A stretch of DNA of 9,132 bases from Bacteroidales bacterium (GCA_028697515.1 JAQVEY010000069.1:1-9132); one strand, 5' to 3'; positions 1 to 6,358 are shown, numbered from the stretch's first letter. The notes: generated by a model not told the origin, from the sequence alone. Numbers and translations are program-made.

Positions 1-450
1 TCCACCAGCTATTTTTAACGAATAGTACATTCTTTCCAACCCTTCCAATTCGACACAATCAATAACTCTATTTTCGCTAAACGCATAAGTAGAGTTATAT
101 GGATATTTTGCAGCCAGTGGGTCTATAGCAAAAAACCGCCCAATCCTTGCATCGTACATTCTGTACTTAAAGTTTAAATGGCTGCCTGTCTGTCCTGTCC
201 ACTCGTCATCCTTTTCTTGACCTTGGAATCCAAACCTATACTCATTACAAAAATCATACTGGTCGTATGTGTTTTGATGTTTCAGAATTCCTTTATCACT
301 GCCTCCCGCACGAGTTGCTCGCGTTACTAAACAGCAATACTCGTGGGAGGTAGTGTCTGTATCCAACGGAAGATTATCCTTGGCTATGAGTAGTTCGTTG
401 GGGTAACCAATAATTTCATTATCGTTGTATGTTGTGGTACAAAATGTCAT
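1..450 (-). CDS. RHS repeat-associated core domain protein, C-terminal part of the core (3' end beyond the window)
   Basis: Reading the minus strand from the ATG at 450 gives 150 codons open to the window edge. Residues 73-84 (FGFQGQEKDDEW), 96-111 (YRMYDARIGRFFAIDP) and 122-139 (YAFSENRVIDCVELEGLE) are the hallmark of the RHS/YD-repeat core that closes the RHS shell in Bacteroidota. In this family a variable, often toxic, C-terminal domain follows directly after the LEGLE-like end, so the tip would lie beyond position 1 and cannot be judged; residues 140-150 are its beginning. No signal peptide and no YD repeats lie upstream, so this is at most an orphan end rather than a full RHS protein of a thousand or more residues. 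The ATG may not be a real start, because RHS homology continues upstream past a stop codon (see 451-486). The family identity is certain; whether it is expressed is doubtful. Confidence 0.85.
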   Translation of the reverse strand, partial: MTFCTTTYNDNEIIGYPNELLIAKDNLPLDTDTTSHEYCCLVTRATRAGGSDKGILKHQNTYDQYDFCNEYRFGFQGQEKDDEWTGQTGSHLNFKYRMYDARIGRFFAIDPLAAKYPYNSTYAFSENRVIDCVELEGLERMYYSLKIAGG

Positions 451-486
451 AATTTTCCCTTAAGCATCACGAAGATAATATGTTTT
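451..486 (-). pseudogene. Upstream RHS core remnant separated by an in-frame stop
   Basis: Continuing the frame of the RHS fragment upstream reads K-T-Y-Y-L-R-D-A, then TAA at 462-460, then G-K-I and the ATG at 450. Intact RHS proteins usually carry a motif close to YYLRDAQGNVM here, so the stop sits where a Gln codon (CAA) is expected and one base change would explain it. Further upstream the frame stays open to a TAA at 540-538, but residues before the KTYY motif look like random AT-rich translation. The larger N-terminal RHS shell is therefore absent, and this looks like a degraded gene end. The motif match is from memory of the family, not from a search. Confidence 0.6.
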
Positions 487-509
487 TGTGGAAATGTATA
501 AGAAAATGT

Positions 510-528
510 AAAAATATTCGATATTTTT
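510..528. repeat. 8-bp perfect inverted repeat (A/T hairpin)
   Basis: AAAAATAT at 510-517 and ATATTTTT at 521-528 form a perfect 8-bp stem around the loop TCG. It lies between two divergent reading frames, where a terminator is not expected. All stem pairs are A:T, so the RNA hairpin would be weak; it could equally be an operator or a relic of the decayed RHS locus. Confidence 0.4.
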
Positions 529-565
529 CGTCCTGCCTTAGTAAGGGAAATTGATAATGCTTAAG

Positions 566-596
566 TTTTTAGGAAATATTAACTTTTTTATAATTG
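566..596 (+). promoter_or_regulatory. Weak candidate promoter for the receptor gene
   Basis: TATAATTG at 589-596 matches the Bacteroidota -7 box TAnnTTTG except for one position. TTTT at 566-569 stands 19 bases upstream, where TTTG is expected. A transcript starting near 603 would have a leader of about 45 bases before the ATG at 648. The match is partial in both boxes and the surrounding DNA is T-rich, so chance is quite possible. Confidence 0.22.
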
Positions 597-647
597 TATG
601 ACAATTACAAAGATTATATTCGCTGTGTTAAATTTTTAGAACTTCTG

Positions 648-3038
648 ATGAGAATAAAATACTCTTTAGCCATTGTAACGACTATATTAGCAGTATTTAT
701 TTCATCAATTTCCTATGCACAGCAGGTCAAAATTACAGTTAAGGATAAGGACAGACATGCTTTAATGGGTGCTACAGTACAATTGACAAGAGTTCAGGAT
801 TCAACGGTTTATTATGCAACAACAAATCAGAATGGTGTAGCCGTATTTGATAACTTAACTTACACATTGTACTCAGCAACAATTAGCTTTATAGGATATC
901 AGACTCTTGAGAAAACTATTAATATAAGAATTGATACAAGAAATTTTGATTTCAGACTAGAAGAATCTGCGATTACTTTGGATGAAGTTACGGTATCGGC
1001 AAAAAAACCACTTATTACACAAGAAGGGGACAAAATGATTATTGATCCAGAACCTTTAGCTCATTTAAGTTCAAATACACTTGAAATACTTGAAAATACG
1101 CCAGGAATGTATGTAGATCAGGATGGAGGAATCTTTTTAAATTCAGCTACGCCTGCGAAAATCTATATAAATGGACGCGAGCAAAAAATGAGTAATCAGG
1201 ATATTTCTACAATACTTCAAAGTTTACCCCCAGGCTCGGTGCAAAGAATAGAGGTTATGAGAACTCCATCAACAAAATATGATGCTTCTAGTTCAGGAGG
1301 CATCATTAATATTATATTGAAACAAGGAGTCAAAATAGGAAGGTTTGGTTCTGTTAATGCGCGTGCAAGCAAAGGGAAATATGCAAATTCTTCTATAGGC
1401 TTTACTTACAATGACGGTGGAGATAAATCGAGCTTTTATATAAATGCAAATCATAGTTATAGGGATAGGGAAGAATTGCTGAACGTAAACAGATTGATGG
1501 GCTTGGATACTGTTTTACATCAGTCTTCGGTAACAAGAAAAAAATCAAATGAGATATATCTGGGTTACGGAATAAATTATGATCTGAGTGAAAAATCTAC
1601 AATTAGTTATGATGGGCGAATTAATTATAATTTGCAAGAATCAAATACTGACAATACAAATATTTCCGATTTCAATGATAGCCTCAAACTTTATGAAAAC
1701 ATCAACAAAACAGATAATGATTCTTATTTTATAAATATTCAGCAGGATTTTGGATTAAATTACAAAATAGACACTTTGGGTTCGGTTCTGGATACGAAAT
1801 TTGGATATAATTACATTAAAAAGGATGCAAATCAGAATTATATTTATGATTTTATAATGCCGGAATCATATATTTTGTCGGGAAATGGCACAAATATTCA
1901 GGACAGGCATTTTTTAAGTTTTCAATCTGACTTGACATTAAAACTAAAATATGACTTTGATTTTGAAACAGGTTTTAAAGTAGATTTTCAGCAGTTTGCT
2001 TCTGAGGCAGATTATTTTGTTTTAATGGATAATGTGAGTATCAGCGATCCGATACGAACAAATTCTTTTTCATATACCGAAAATATAAATGCTGGTTATT
2101 TACAGTTGTCGAAAACATTTTTCAAGAATTTTGTGCTAAAAGGAGGAGTAAGGCTTGAGCATACATACATGAATGGAACTCAGACCTTGCCAAGTGATAC
2201 AAGTTTCCTGATAAACAGGGCAGACTGGTTTCCCTACATTTATTTAAGTAGAAAGATTGTAGAGATGATGGGGGTGCGACTTGACGGTTACGCCATTTAC
2301 CGAAGGACAATCAGCAGACCGGGGTATGATATGCTAAATCCGAGCATTAATTTTGTTGACCAGTTTATGTACGAATCTGGAAATCCTGCACTTAAACCAC
2401 AATTTACCGACAATATTGAATTAAATGTTAGTTTCGAAGATATGCCTGTATTTGCAATAGGTAGAAATTATACAACTGATATTTTTTCGGGTGTCGTTTA
2501 TCAAAATCCTGATAATCCTGATATTGCCGTTCGTACTTATGATAATCTTGGTAAAAGTAAAGAAACATATTTGCGAGGTATAATAGGAATTCCGCCCGGG
2601 GGAAAGTATTTTTTTGCTTTGGGGGCACAATATAATATAAACGAATACGATGGTATCTATGATGGAGAAGCTTTACAATATAGTAGGGCAGGTTGGCGAT
2701 TTTTTACTTTCCATGCGTTAAAGTTATTTGCAAATACTAGAATTAGCTTTAGCGGTTTTATGATGATCAATGGACAAATGGACTTTTATGAGTTGAATAA
2801 TTTCGGTGGTCTTAATGTGGGAATACGACAAACATTTTTTGACGATAAACTTACAATCGGTATTCAGGCACGCGATATATTGGGCACAATGCTGGTTGGG
2901 TATGAAATTAATCAGGGTTCAATTAATGCATGGGGTGACAGATATACAGATAATCGGAAAATAGGTATAAATATCAGATATTCTTTTGGCTTAAGCAAAA
3001 GAGATGATAAAAAAGGAATGTTTAATTACGAAGAATAA
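648..3038 (+). CDS. Outer-membrane receptor-like beta-barrel protein with carboxypeptidase-regulatory N-domain (OMP_b-brl_3 / TonB-dependent receptor type)
   Basis: This start gives 796 residues. The frame is open from a TTG at 594, but only the ATG at 648 begins with a proper signal peptide (MRIKYSLAIVT... to YAQ, residues 1-25). Residues about 27-105 form a carboxypeptidase regulatory-like beta domain (GATVQL, GVAVFDNL, SFIGYQTLE). About 112-230 form a plug-like region starting LDEVTVSAKKP, with PAKIYINGRE and the family signature TPSTKYDASSSGGIINIILK near 206-225. The rest is a large Tyr/Phe/Asn-rich barrel, ending in the strand INIRYSFG plus a charged tail. Such proteins sit in the outer membrane, and many import substrates using TonB; I see no clear TonB box. 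The barrel belongs to the 'outer membrane beta-barrel protein family' rather than classical SusC, and no SusD follows. The stop is 8 bases before the lipoprotein gene, so the two are probably co-transcribed. The substrate is unknown. Confidence 0.9.
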   Translation: MRIKYSLAIVTTILAVFISSISYAQQVKITVKDKDRHALMGATVQLTRVQDSTVYYATTNQNGVAVFDNLTYTLYSATISFIGYQTLEKTINIRIDTRNFDFRLEESAITLDEVTVSAKKPLITQEGDKMIIDPEPLAHLSSNTLEILENTPGMYVDQDGGIFLNSATPAKIYINGREQKMSNQDISTILQSLPPGSVQRIEVMRTPSTKYDASSSGGIINIILKQGVKIGRFGSVNARASKGKYANSSIGFTYNDGGDKSSFYINANHSYRDREELLNVNRLMGLDTVLHQSSVTRKKSNEIYLGYGINYDLSEKSTISYDGRINYNLQESNTDNTNISDFNDSLKLYENINKTDNDSYFINIQQDFGLNYKIDTLGSVLDTKFGYNYIKKDANQNYIYDFIMPESYILSGNGTNIQDRHFLSFQSDLTLKLKYDFDFETGFKVDFQQFASEADYFVLMDNVSISDPIRTNSFSYTENINAGYLQLSKTFFKNFVLKGGVRLEHTYMNGTQTLPSDTSFLINRADWFPYIYLSRKIVEMMGVRLDGYAIYRRTISRPGYDMLNPSINFVDQFMYESGNPALKPQFTDNIELNVSFEDMPVFAIGRNYTTDIFSGVVYQNPDNPDIAVRTYDNLGKSKETYLRGIIGIPPGGKYFFALGAQYNINEYDGIYDGEALQYSRAGWRFFTFHALKLFANTRISFSGFMMINGQMDFYELNNFGGLNVGIRQTFFDDKLTIGIQARDILGTMLVGYEINQGSINAWGDRYTDNRKIGINIRYSFGLSKRDDKKGMFNYEE

Positions 3039-3046
3039 AAAGACAG

Positions 3047-4027
3047 ATGATTAAATACCGTAGTATATTTTCTTTATTAGTTGTGATTGCTTTTGTAATG
3101 GTTTTCGCTTCATGTAAAAAAAGCTTGAATTGGGATGTAGAATGTGACGAAATAGAAGAACAAATATTTTTTACAAATTTTTCGAATACCGAAGTTTACG
3201 AAATTGGTAAAAGCAGAGATAGAATAAGAAATACAGATACAACTGAAAATGATTGGGATATTTTGTTGTCTCACAATTGTGTTGGAGAATTTCATATAAG
3301 TTACGAAGATGGAACCCGCGATCAAAGATATGCCGAAATATGTGGAGATCCGACGAATAGTGAAAATGATGTTCTGAAATTTAAGATTATCGAACCCCAT
3401 ATTAATGAAGGAACGCACAAAAAAGGCAGAGTTCAGATAAATCTCAACGATAATAAATGTATTAAAGAGTTTTATCAGACTGTAAGATTGTATCTGCATC
3501 CTGATATGGAATACCTAAAGCAATGGGATGAGAAAGTACATTGGCTTTCGTTTTTCGAGTTCTGGAATAACGCTAATTTTGCTGGCGAACGCAATCCTTT
3601 CAGAATATCTGTAAGCCTTTTTAAAACTGAAGAAGGTTCAGTAGATGAAATGTATTTTGCTGTTGTAGGAGATAGGGATATTCGACTAGGAGGCTGGGAT
3701 CCTATATGGGTGGAAATAAACGAGGATTTTGCAGTTCCTTTTGGCGAGTGGATGGACATAGAAATATATTTGAAAGAAGGCGATAGCGAAAACGGTCGTT
3801 TTTATATGACTGTTACACCACAATCGGGCGAAAAGTTAGTGCTTTTTGATGTTCATAACACTACACAACACCCACGTGAGAAATATCCCGATGGTTACAC
3901 CCATATAAATGCTCTGAAACTTTACACTAGTGATAAACTTATCGAATTTATGTCAGCAAATAATAAAAATCTAGAAATTTATTGGGACGACTGGACATTT
4001 TATCGAAATAGACAGCCTGAGTTTTAG
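3047..4027 (+). CDS. Lipoprotein with probable concanavalin-like jelly-roll (polysaccharide-lyase-like) domain
   Basis: 326 residues. Residues 1-22 are a lipoprotein signal (MIKYR, a hydrophobic stretch, then FAS) and C23 would be the lipidated cysteine, followed by KKS; the F at -3 is slightly off consensus. The mature part is rich in beta strands and aromatics: RVQINL (128-133), WLSFFEFWNN (166-175), FRISVSLF (185-192), WMDIEIYLKEGD (235-246), GRFYMTV (250-256) and a final IYWDDWTFYRN (311-321). This pattern, especially the 'gEWmdieiyl ... grf.mtv' and 'yyDdwtfyr' strands, resembles the jelly-roll fold of polysaccharide lyases and LamG-like lectins. I cannot identify catalytic residues, so it may bind rather than cut a glycan. 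It starts 8 bases after the receptor stop and probably works with it at the outer membrane, in the place SusD would hold in a Sus pair. Lipoprotein status is well supported; the fold is an inference. Confidence 0.82.
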   Translation: MIKYRSIFSLLVVIAFVMVFASCKKSLNWDVECDEIEEQIFFTNFSNTEVYEIGKSRDRIRNTDTTENDWDILLSHNCVGEFHISYEDGTRDQRYAEICGDPTNSENDVLKFKIIEPHINEGTHKKGRVQINLNDNKCIKEFYQTVRLYLHPDMEYLKQWDEKVHWLSFFEFWNNANFAGERNPFRISVSLFKTEEGSVDEMYFAVVGDRDIRLGGWDPIWVEINEDFAVPFGEWMDIEIYLKEGDSENGRFYMTVTPQSGEKLVLFDVHNTTQHPREKYPDGYTHINALKLYTSDKLIEFMSANNKNLEIYWDDWTFYRNRQPEF

Positions 4028-4089
4028 ATTATAAAGTGAATAATGTTAGAAATAAATCTTTGGTTTTAAGCCCGATAAATATTTTTTAT

Positions 4090-4097
4090 TATTTTTG
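4090..4097 (+). promoter_or_regulatory. Candidate -7 box upstream of the Gln/Pro-rich gene
   Basis: TATTTTTG fits the Bacteroidota -7 consensus TAnnTTTG exactly and lies 26 bases before the ATG at 4124, giving a short leader. The nearest TTTG (4059-4062) is 27 bases upstream, too far for the usual spacing of about 19, so the -33 box is not supported. The 96-base gap from the lipoprotein gene holds no other clear signal and no GC-rich terminator hairpin. Confidence 0.3.
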
Positions 4098-4123
4098 ATT
4101 CATAAACTTTAAAAACAGAAAAT

Positions 4124-4696
4124 ATGCAAGATTTTAATCATCCCGACCCACAAAACGAAAGACGTATAAATCAGCCAACAAATTCGGAACCTGTTCAGCA
4201 GAACACACAACAACAAGCTCCACCTCCAATTCCGAACAGTAATCAGGCGCCACCGGTACAGCCTGTTAATTCAGTGCCTCCTCCGCCACCTCAACAACAA
4301 CAATATCAACAGCCACAACAAAATACTTATCAGCAGCCTCCACAAGCACAGCAGCAGTATCAGCAGCCTCAGCAGACAACTTATCAAGCCCCTGTACCTC
4401 CGGTTGCTCAACCAAATTACCAGCAACAATATCAGCAACAAAACAGGTTTCAGCAAACTTCTTTTCCTCCAGTAAAGACAGGCGAATGGATGTTGACAAT
4501 GTTTTTGATGTCAATTCCATTGGTTGGCTCAATTATGTTATTCGTTTGGGCATTTAGCTCAGGTACAAATCCAAGCAAATCAAATTGGGCTAAAGCGACT
4601 CTTATTTGGGGAGTTATTGCAGGAATTCTGATTGTTATAGTTTATGCAATTATTTTCCTGATTGCAGGTATTTCTTTCACAAGTATGAATTTATAA
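4124..4696 (+). CDS. Gln/Pro-rich N-terminal tail, two-helix inner-membrane protein of unknown function
   Basis: 190 residues. Residues 1-118 are low-complexity and hydrophilic, dominated by Gln, Pro, Asn and Tyr, with PPPPPQQQQ at 52-60 and a repeated QQYQQPQQxTYQ unit (see the repeat entry). After the linker PPVKTGEW come two hydrophobic segments, about 123-144 (MLTMF...FVWAF) and 159-184 (TLIWG...FLIAG), joined by the loop SSGTNPSKSNWAKA. The layout of a disordered Pro/Gln tail, KTGEWMLT, a helix, 'FSSGTNPSKSNWAKA' and a second helix recurs in small Bacteroidota and Firmicutes membrane proteins without assigned function, and loosely resembles the dispanin/CD225 two-helix plan. The tail is probably cytoplasmic and may mediate protein contacts, which is inference. 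The small barrel gene lies close downstream. The gene is real; the function is unknown. Confidence 0.85.
   Translation: MQDFNHPDPQNERRINQPTNSEPVQQNTQQQAPPPIPNSNQAPPVQPVNSVPPPPPQQQQYQQPQQNTYQQPPQAQQQYQQPQQTTYQAPVPPVAQPNYQQQYQQQNRFQQTSFPPVKTGEWMLTMFLMSIPLVGSIMLFVWAFSSGTNPSKSNWAKATLIWGVIAGILIVIVYAIIFLIAGISFTSMNL
4295..4402 (+). repeat. Two tandem 54-base coding repeats (18-residue Gln-rich unit)
   Basis: Units 4295-4348 and 4349-4402 encode residues 58-75 and 76-93. Both begin QQQYQQPQQ and continue (N/T)TYQ, and they diverge near the end. At DNA level the first copy uses mostly CAA for Gln and the second mostly CAG. The copies have thus drifted at third positions while the protein stayed similar, which argues for an old duplication kept by selection rather than recent slippage. 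The same composition produces Leu-rich open frames on the opposite strand, which are artefacts. Confidence 0.6.
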
Positions 4697-4740
4697 CAGT
4701 CTTCATCATTTCTAAAGTAAAGACGGCCTTATTGGTGTTT

Positions 4741-5250
4741 ATGACAATAATTGTTATCAATTCTTTGTCAGGGCAAACAATTGCTATAAATGAAGACTCG
4801 CAAACTCCTATTGTAAATGAGAATACTACAAAAAACAATATCTACCTTTCTGCTGGTTCAACTTTAATATTTTCGGCTTTTACTCTTAATTATGAACGAA
4901 ATATCTTTAACAGACCTAATTCCGAATGGAATATAAGAGGCGGATGGGGCTTAAATGCAGCACTTTGGGGAATTGTTTGTCATCATTATTTGTTGGATAT
5001 ATGCTATATCAGCGGAAAATCGAATCATCATTTTGAAGCTTGTTTTGGAGTATCTATGCTTTTTGATAGGGAATATTTTGTCTATTATAAAAACGACCCG
5101 GACTTGTACGAACCCTTTTCTTATTTCGCTGATTGGTATCCATCTGCTTATTTAGGATATCGTTACAAGAAACCCGATGGAAAATTTTTATTCCGCGCAG
5201 GTTTAGGTTGGCCGGAGCAATTTGGCGTGGGAATAGGATTTAGTTTTTAA
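4741..5250 (+). CDS. Small outer-membrane beta-barrel-like secreted protein, unknown function; start uncertain
   Basis: The ATG at 4741 gives 169 residues. The body has alternating strands typical of a small barrel (NIYLSAGSTLIFSAFTLNYE, EWNIRGGWGL, AYLGYRYK, FLFRAGLGW) and ends in GVGIGFSF. A final aromatic residue is characteristic of outer-membrane barrels. The start is a problem: from 4741 the signal peptide would be only MTIIVINSLSGQ, with no positive N-region. Reading upstream in frame gives ISKVKTALLVF before it, which would make a normal signal peptide, but the only possible starts there are ATT/ATC at 4705-4710 or TTG/GTG at 4732-4737. An ATT start at 4708 would lie 11 bases after the previous stop, a normal operon distance. 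The TTG further up at 4606 lies inside the preceding gene and is not credible. No family is recognised; barrel topology is inferred. Confidence 0.72.
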   Translation: MTIIVINSLSGQTIAINEDSQTPIVNENTTKNNIYLSAGSTLIFSAFTLNYERNIFNRPNSEWNIRGGWGLNAALWGIVCHHYLLDICYISGKSNHHFEACFGVSMLFDREYFVYYKNDPDLYEPFSYFADWYPSAYLGYRYKKPDGKFLFRAGLGWPEQFGVGIGFSF

Positions 5251-5260
5251 TAAGATTGAT

Positions 5261-5291
5261 TTTGTATTTGGCAAAAATTTTGATAACTTTA
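5261..5291 (+). promoter_or_regulatory. Bacteroidota-type promoter of the cyclophilin gene
   Basis: TTTG at 5261-5264, a 19-base spacer, and TAACTTTA at 5284-5291 fit the TTTG / TAnnTTTG consensus used by the primary sigma factor of this phylum, with only the last base of the -7 box differing. Transcription would start near 5298, leaving about 19 bases before the ATG at 5317. The spacer contains the short palindrome CAAAA-A-TTTTG (5272-5282), which could be chance. Confidence 0.55.
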
Positions 5292-5316
5292 CGCAACTAA
5301 TTTTAAATATATTATT

Positions 5317-5973
5317 ATGAAAAAATGTGTTTTTACTTGTATTATATCATTGTTCTTTGTGTTTAATTGTCTAGGTCAGTCAACACAGCTTTTAATTGAG
5401 ACATCCAAAGGAAATATAACAGTTATTCTTTACGATGGAACTCCTGTTCATAGGGATAATTTCGTTAAACTAGCTGAAGAAGGGTTCTATGATGGAATAA
5501 TATTTCATAGAGTGATAAATTCATTTATGATTCAAGCCGGTGACCCAGAGTCAAAAGATGCACCTGCAGGAAAAATATTAGGTAACGGAGGTCCAGGTTA
5601 TACTCTTCCTGCCGAAATTATTCCATCATATTATCATAAAAAAGGCGTTTTAGCGGCAGCCAGAACAGGTGATCAGGGAAATCCCCAAAGGCGTAGTTCT
5701 GGTTCTCAGTTCTATATAGTACAGGGTAAAACCTATACAGATATGCAAATGGATGGTATGGAAAAACAAATGAATACAAAGTTTACAGATGAGCAGCGTG
5801 ACGATTATGCAACAATTGGTGGAGTTCCTCATCTCGATGCTCAATATACCGTATTTGGAGAGGTTGTTGATGGACTTAATATTGTTGATGCTATTGCCGG
5901 AGTCGAAACGGGGGCAAATGACAGACCGGTTGAAGATGTCAAAATTATTAAAATAAGGGTTATGAGGGAATAA
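5317..5973 (+). CDS. Secreted cyclophilin-type peptidyl-prolyl cis-trans isomerase
   Basis: 218 residues. It isomerises prolyl peptide bonds, probably helping fold exported proteins in the periplasm. Residues 1-21 are a signal peptide (MKKCVFTCIISLFFVFNCLGQ); C18 is not in a lipobox, so a soluble protein is likely. The cyclophilin domain runs from about 24 to 216: FHRVINSFMIQAGDP (63-77) holds the catalytic Arg65 and the Phe70/Gln73 pair, SGSQFYIVQG (128-137) is the second active-site strand, and LDAQYTVFGEVVDGLNIVD (173-191) closes the pocket. Compared with human CypA, W121 is His172, H126 is Tyr177 and F113 is Tyr133, so cyclosporin binding is probably poor. A segment of about 30 residues (138-167, with MDGMEKQMNTKFTDEQ) is inserted between these strands, as in many Bacteroidota homologues. 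The gene has its own promoter and is probably transcribed alone or into the next pair. Confidence 0.95.
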   Translation: MKKCVFTCIISLFFVFNCLGQSTQLLIETSKGNITVILYDGTPVHRDNFVKLAEEGFYDGIIFHRVINSFMIQAGDPESKDAPAGKILGNGGPGYTLPAEIIPSYYHKKGVLAAARTGDQGNPQRRSSGSQFYIVQGKTYTDMQMDGMEKQMNTKFTDEQRDDYATIGGVPHLDAQYTVFGEVVDGLNIVDAIAGVETGANDRPVEDVKIIKIRVMRE

Positions 5974-5986
5974 TTTGTTCCTTTCA

Positions 5987-6016
5987 TTTGCAAAACTGCT
6001 ATCAGCATTATAATTC
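5987..6016 (+). promoter_or_regulatory. Weak candidate promoter for the zinc-ribbon/permease pair
   Basis: TTTG at 5987-5990, an 18-base spacer and TATAATTC at 6009-6016 give a partial match to TTTG / TAnnTTTG (two mismatches in the -7 box). A start near 6023 would leave about 10 bases before the ATG at 6034. If it is not real, the pair is read from the cyclophilin promoter across the 60-base gap, in which I see no terminator hairpin. Confidence 0.25.
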
Positions 6017-6033
6017 GAGCTTAAAATAAATTT

Positions 6034-6333
6034 ATGCTTAATAACGAAAAGGATTTTTCAGACCAATATAGAGAGAAGGTCAAAAAATTTAAACCTTGGG
6101 GGATTTTGATTTTCGTTGACTTTGTTTTGATTATTGTCGGACTACCTTTCGCATATTTTGTTTTAAGTTTAAATTCAACAGGAATATTAATCTATTTGGT
6201 TTTATGTGCAATATTATTGCTCGTTTGTGTACCATTTTTAATTACAACATTAAAATGTCCGAATTGTGGGAAATTTATGGGTAGAGATATTGGTAAATAT
6301 TGTCCTTTATGTGGTGTTAAGATTAGAAAGTAA
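6034..6333 (+). CDS. Small two-helix membrane protein with C-terminal zinc ribbon
   Basis: 99 residues. A charged N-terminus (1-20, rich in Lys, Asp and Glu) is followed by two membrane helices, about 23-45 (GILIFVDFVLII...YFVL) and 50-73 (GILIYLVLC...LITT). Directly after the second helix comes CPNCG (75-79) and, 11 residues after the first pair, CPLCG (90-94). This CxxC-x11-CxxC arrangement is a treble-clef/zinc-ribbon type metal site. With an even number of helices, both the N-terminus and the ribbon face the same side, probably the cytoplasm. It ends 25 bases before the permease gene on the same strand, so the two are probably co-expressed. I do not recognise a named family. A regulatory or accessory role for the permease is possible but only suggested by position. 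Confidence 0.82.
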   Translation: MLNNEKDFSDQYREKVKKFKPWGILIFVDFVLIIVGLPFAYFVLSLNSTGILIYLVLCAILLLVCVPFLITTLKCPNCGKFMGRDIGKYCPLCGVKIRK

Positions 6334-6358
6334 ATAATCTGTTATGATTTTATTCTAG

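Larger units (their letters stand above)
451..565. repeat. Imperfect inverted repeats bracketing the RHS/receptor intergenic region
   Basis: AATTTTCCCTTA at 451-462 recurs in reverse complement at 542-552 with one T fewer. CTTAAGCAT at 459-467 recurs in reverse complement at 557-565. In the left copy the two segments overlap, and in the right copy they are separated by a few bases. The pair encloses about 75-80 bases. It may mark a small rearrangement at the broken RHS end, or be chance in AT-rich DNA. A further palindrome, CCTTA-G-TAAGG, lies at 536-546. Confidence 0.35.

Noticed and set aside
594..647. TTG start for the receptor giving an 18-residue N-terminal extension
   Set aside because: The extension precedes and spoils the signal peptide, and the TTG overlaps a -7-like box; the ATG at 648 fits a normal signal sequence.
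2122..2630. Minus-strand open frames opposite the receptor barrel
   Set aside because: Short, without a family or start signal, inside a clear coding region.
3110..3759. Minus-strand open frames opposite the lipoprotein gene
   Set aside because: Complement of a well-supported coding region in AT-rich DNA, no recognisable domains.
648..4027. Classical SusC/SusD polysaccharide utilisation pair
   Set aside because: The second gene has no SusD-like helical character and the barrel looks like the OMP_b-brl_3 kind; no glycoside hydrolases or Sus regulators are nearby.
4059..4097. Full TTTG / TAnnTTTG promoter upstream of the Gln/Pro-rich gene
   Set aside because: The spacing is 27 bases instead of about 19, so only the -7-like box was kept, at low confidence.
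4266..4532. Leu- or Val-rich open frames on the minus strand opposite the Gln/Pro-rich gene
   Set aside because: They are the complement of CAA/CAG and CCx codons; a compositional artefact with no start context or family.
4606..4740. TTG start at 4606 for the small barrel gene
   Set aside because: It lies well inside the preceding membrane-protein gene, and the translated stretch is the shadow of that gene's second helix.
5317..5379. Lipoprotein signal in the cyclophilin (Cys18)
   Set aside because: Residues before Cys18 (F-V-F-N) do not form a lipobox; a conventional signal peptide fits better.
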